From contig JAZKDP010000021.1 of NCBI GenBank assembly GCA_040387515.1, positions 5,707 to 69,706 of the forward strand: a DNA stretch of 64,000 nucleotides, read 5' to 3'. The notes under the pieces are model-generated. The model worked only from the letters and a program-made list of their open reading frames with translations. It was not told the DNA's origin and ran no database searches. This DNA comes from Methylotenera_A sp040387515 (GTDB lineage: Bacteria; Pseudomonadota; Gammaproteobacteria; Burkholderiales; Methylophilaceae). Numbering within the stretch: the stretch's first letter is position 1; each line of letters starts with the position of its first letter. Below are positions 62,781 through 64,000 of the stretch, piece after piece. The position numbers were made by a program, and so were the translations under genes.

Positions 62781-64000
62781 ATGTCGGTTGCAAATGTAAT
62801 GAAAATGGTAAAAGAAAACGACATCAAATTTGTCGATTTTCGTTTTACCGACACTCGCGGTAAAGAACAACACGTTACTGTGCCTGTTTCTGCCTTTAAC
62901 GAAGAAAAATTTACCGAAGGTCATGCATTTGACGGCTCTTCAATTGCTGGTTGGAAAGGCATTCAAGCTTCTGACATGCAACTAATGCCTGATGCATCAA
63001 CGGCAAATATCGATCCATTTATGGACGAACCTACATTGATTTTAACCTGTGACGTTATTGATCCAACAGACGGCAAAGGTTACGACCGTGATCCACGCTC
63101 TTTAGCAAAACGCGCTGAAGCGTATTTAAAATCAAGCGGTTTAGGTGATACGGCTTACTTTGGTCCAGAGCCAGAATTCTTTATTTTCGATTCAATCAAC
63201 TGGTCAGTTGATATGAGCGGCAGCTCAGTTAAAATCAATTCTGAAGAGGCTGCATGGTCATCTGGTGAAAAATTTGAAGGTGGCAATACTGGTCACCGCC
63301 CTGGCGTTAAAGGTGGTTATTTCCCAGTGCCGCCAGTCGACTCATTACACGATGTACGCTCTGCAATGTGCTTAACACTAGAAGCGATGGGCGTGCCTGT
63401 TGAAGTGCATCACCACGAAGTAGCAACTGCTGGCCAATGTGAAATCGGTACACAATTCAGCACATTAACGCAACGTGCTGACTGGACTCAAATTTTAAAA
63501 TACGTAGTGTTGAACACTGCACATGCGTATGGCAAAACAGCTACTTTTATGCCTAAACCAATGTTTGGCGATAACGGCTCTGGTATGCACGTACACCAAT
63601 CTGTATGGAAAGATGGCAAAAACCTATTTGCTGGCGACGGTTATGCTGGTCTAAGTGAATTTGCTTTATATTATATCGGCGGTATTATTAAACATGCGCG
63701 TGCATTAAACGCCATTACTAACCCTGGCACTAACTCATATAAACGCTTGGTTCCTCATTATGAAGCGCCGGTAAAATTAGCTTATTCTGCTAAAAACCGT
63801 TCTGCTGCTATTCGTATTCCATTTGTACATTCTGATAAAGCCCGCCGTGTTGAAGCGCGCTTCCCAGATCCTATTGCTAACCCATACTTAGCATTTTCTG
63901 CATTGCTGATGGCTGGCCTTGATGGCGTACAAAACAAAATTCACCCAGGCGAGCCAGCAACTAAAGATTTGTACCATCTTCCACCAGAAGAAGATGCATT
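62781..64000 (+). CDS. glnA: Glutamine synthetase GlnA, 3' end outside window
   Basis: GlnA (GSI) makes glutamine from glutamate and ammonia. The start ATG lies 4 bases after AGGAGAGAG. About 406 of roughly 470 codons are inside the window. Markers are the N-terminal VKENDIKFVDFRFTDTRGKE, DGSSIAGW, the catalytic-site FGPEPEFFIFD, and GTNSYKRLVPHYEAPV. The sequence up to the window end shows no frame break. The adenylylation-site Tyr lies past or near the end and cannot be checked. Confidence 0.97.
   Translation, partial: MSVANVMKMVKENDIKFVDFRFTDTRGKEQHVTVPVSAFNEEKFTEGHAFDGSSIAGWKGIQASDMQLMPDASTANIDPFMDEPTLILTCDVIDPTDGKGYDRDPRSLAKRAEAYLKSSGLGDTAYFGPEPEFFIFDSINWSVDMSGSSVKINSEEAAWSSGEKFEGGNTGHRPGVKGGYFPVPPVDSLHDVRSAMCLTLEAMGVPVEVHHHEVATAGQCEIGTQFSTLTQRADWTQILKYVVLNTAHAYGKTATFMPKPMFGDNGSGMHVHQSVWKDGKNLFAGDGYAGLSEFALYYIGGIIKHARALNAITNPGTNSYKRLVPHYEAPVKLAYSAKNRSAAIRIPFVHSDKARRVEARFPDPIANPYLAFSALLMAGLDGVQNKIHPGEPATKDLYHLPPEEDA

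Noticed and set aside
1..64000. CRISPR arrays, tRNA or rRNA genes, IS elements
   Set aside because: No regular repeat-spacer array, no cloverleaf and no transposase frame was recognised in the window by reading; a dedicated scan could still find a degenerate case.

Overview
The window reads as a chromosomal segment of a moderately AT-rich betaproteobacterium. Three things point to a methylotroph of the Methylophilaceae (Methylotenera-like): a 23-residue PqqA peptide at 30127-30198, a SoxYZ-like carrier of the kind linked to quinoprotein dehydrogenases at 30818-31621, and the general gene order. The taxonomic placement is inference; no rRNA or other marker gene is present to test it.

Layout. 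1-8.4 kb is housekeeping: tsaD (5' end outside the window), plsY, folB, xerD, a DNA methyltransferase-repair gene, the rpsP-rimM-trmD-rplS ribosomal operon, a LuxR-type regulator, and queE-queC. 8.5-17.4 kb holds the envelope cluster ruvB-ybgC-tolQRAB-pal-cpoB, followed by an inserted lipid A/phospholipid modification pair (PAP2 phosphatase and EptA-like transferase). 17.5-25.8 kb holds a TonB receptor, a periplasmic binding protein and a GGDEF/EAL enzyme in one co-directional run, then a DUF4349 lipoprotein, ruvA, ruvC and a YebC-type regulator. 26-35.2 kb carries a CorC/CNNM-type membrane protein, a MarR-controlled small operon, a CBS protein, the orphan pqqA, a YjbQ-type protein, SoxYZ, a VOC protein, aspS, a DUF502 protein and an FmdB-type zinc ribbon.

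From about 35.2 to 54.95 kb the housekeeping order is interrupted by a defence-rich genomic island. At its left is a complete type III (HORMA/TRIP13) CBASS operon: cdnC-cap7-cap6-nucC. It is transcribed from a recognisable sigma70-type promoter and lies divergent to an XRE regulator and an ImmA/IrrE-type metallopeptidase (CapH/CapP-like), followed by a gamma-glutamylcyclotransferase-like gene. Next is a type I restriction system whose methylase and specificity subunits are fused in one 850-residue chain, with a HEPN-like gene overlapping its end. Then come small accessory genes: YccF, a metallophosphoesterase, an XRE regulator facing an unknown gene, and an AbrB-like protein. At the right end is an operon of three different, apparently intact tyrosine recombinases plus a small coiled-coil protein. 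This is the likely mobility module and resembles Tn554-type or recombinase-trio elements.

From 55.0 kb housekeeping resumes: ssb, a YajR-like MFS transporter, uvrA, a DUF456 protein, mtgA, aroE, a rhodanese and the start of glnA. The glnA leader has a well-formed sigma54 promoter with two NtrC-like sites upstream. No tRNA, rRNA, CRISPR array or IS element was recognised.
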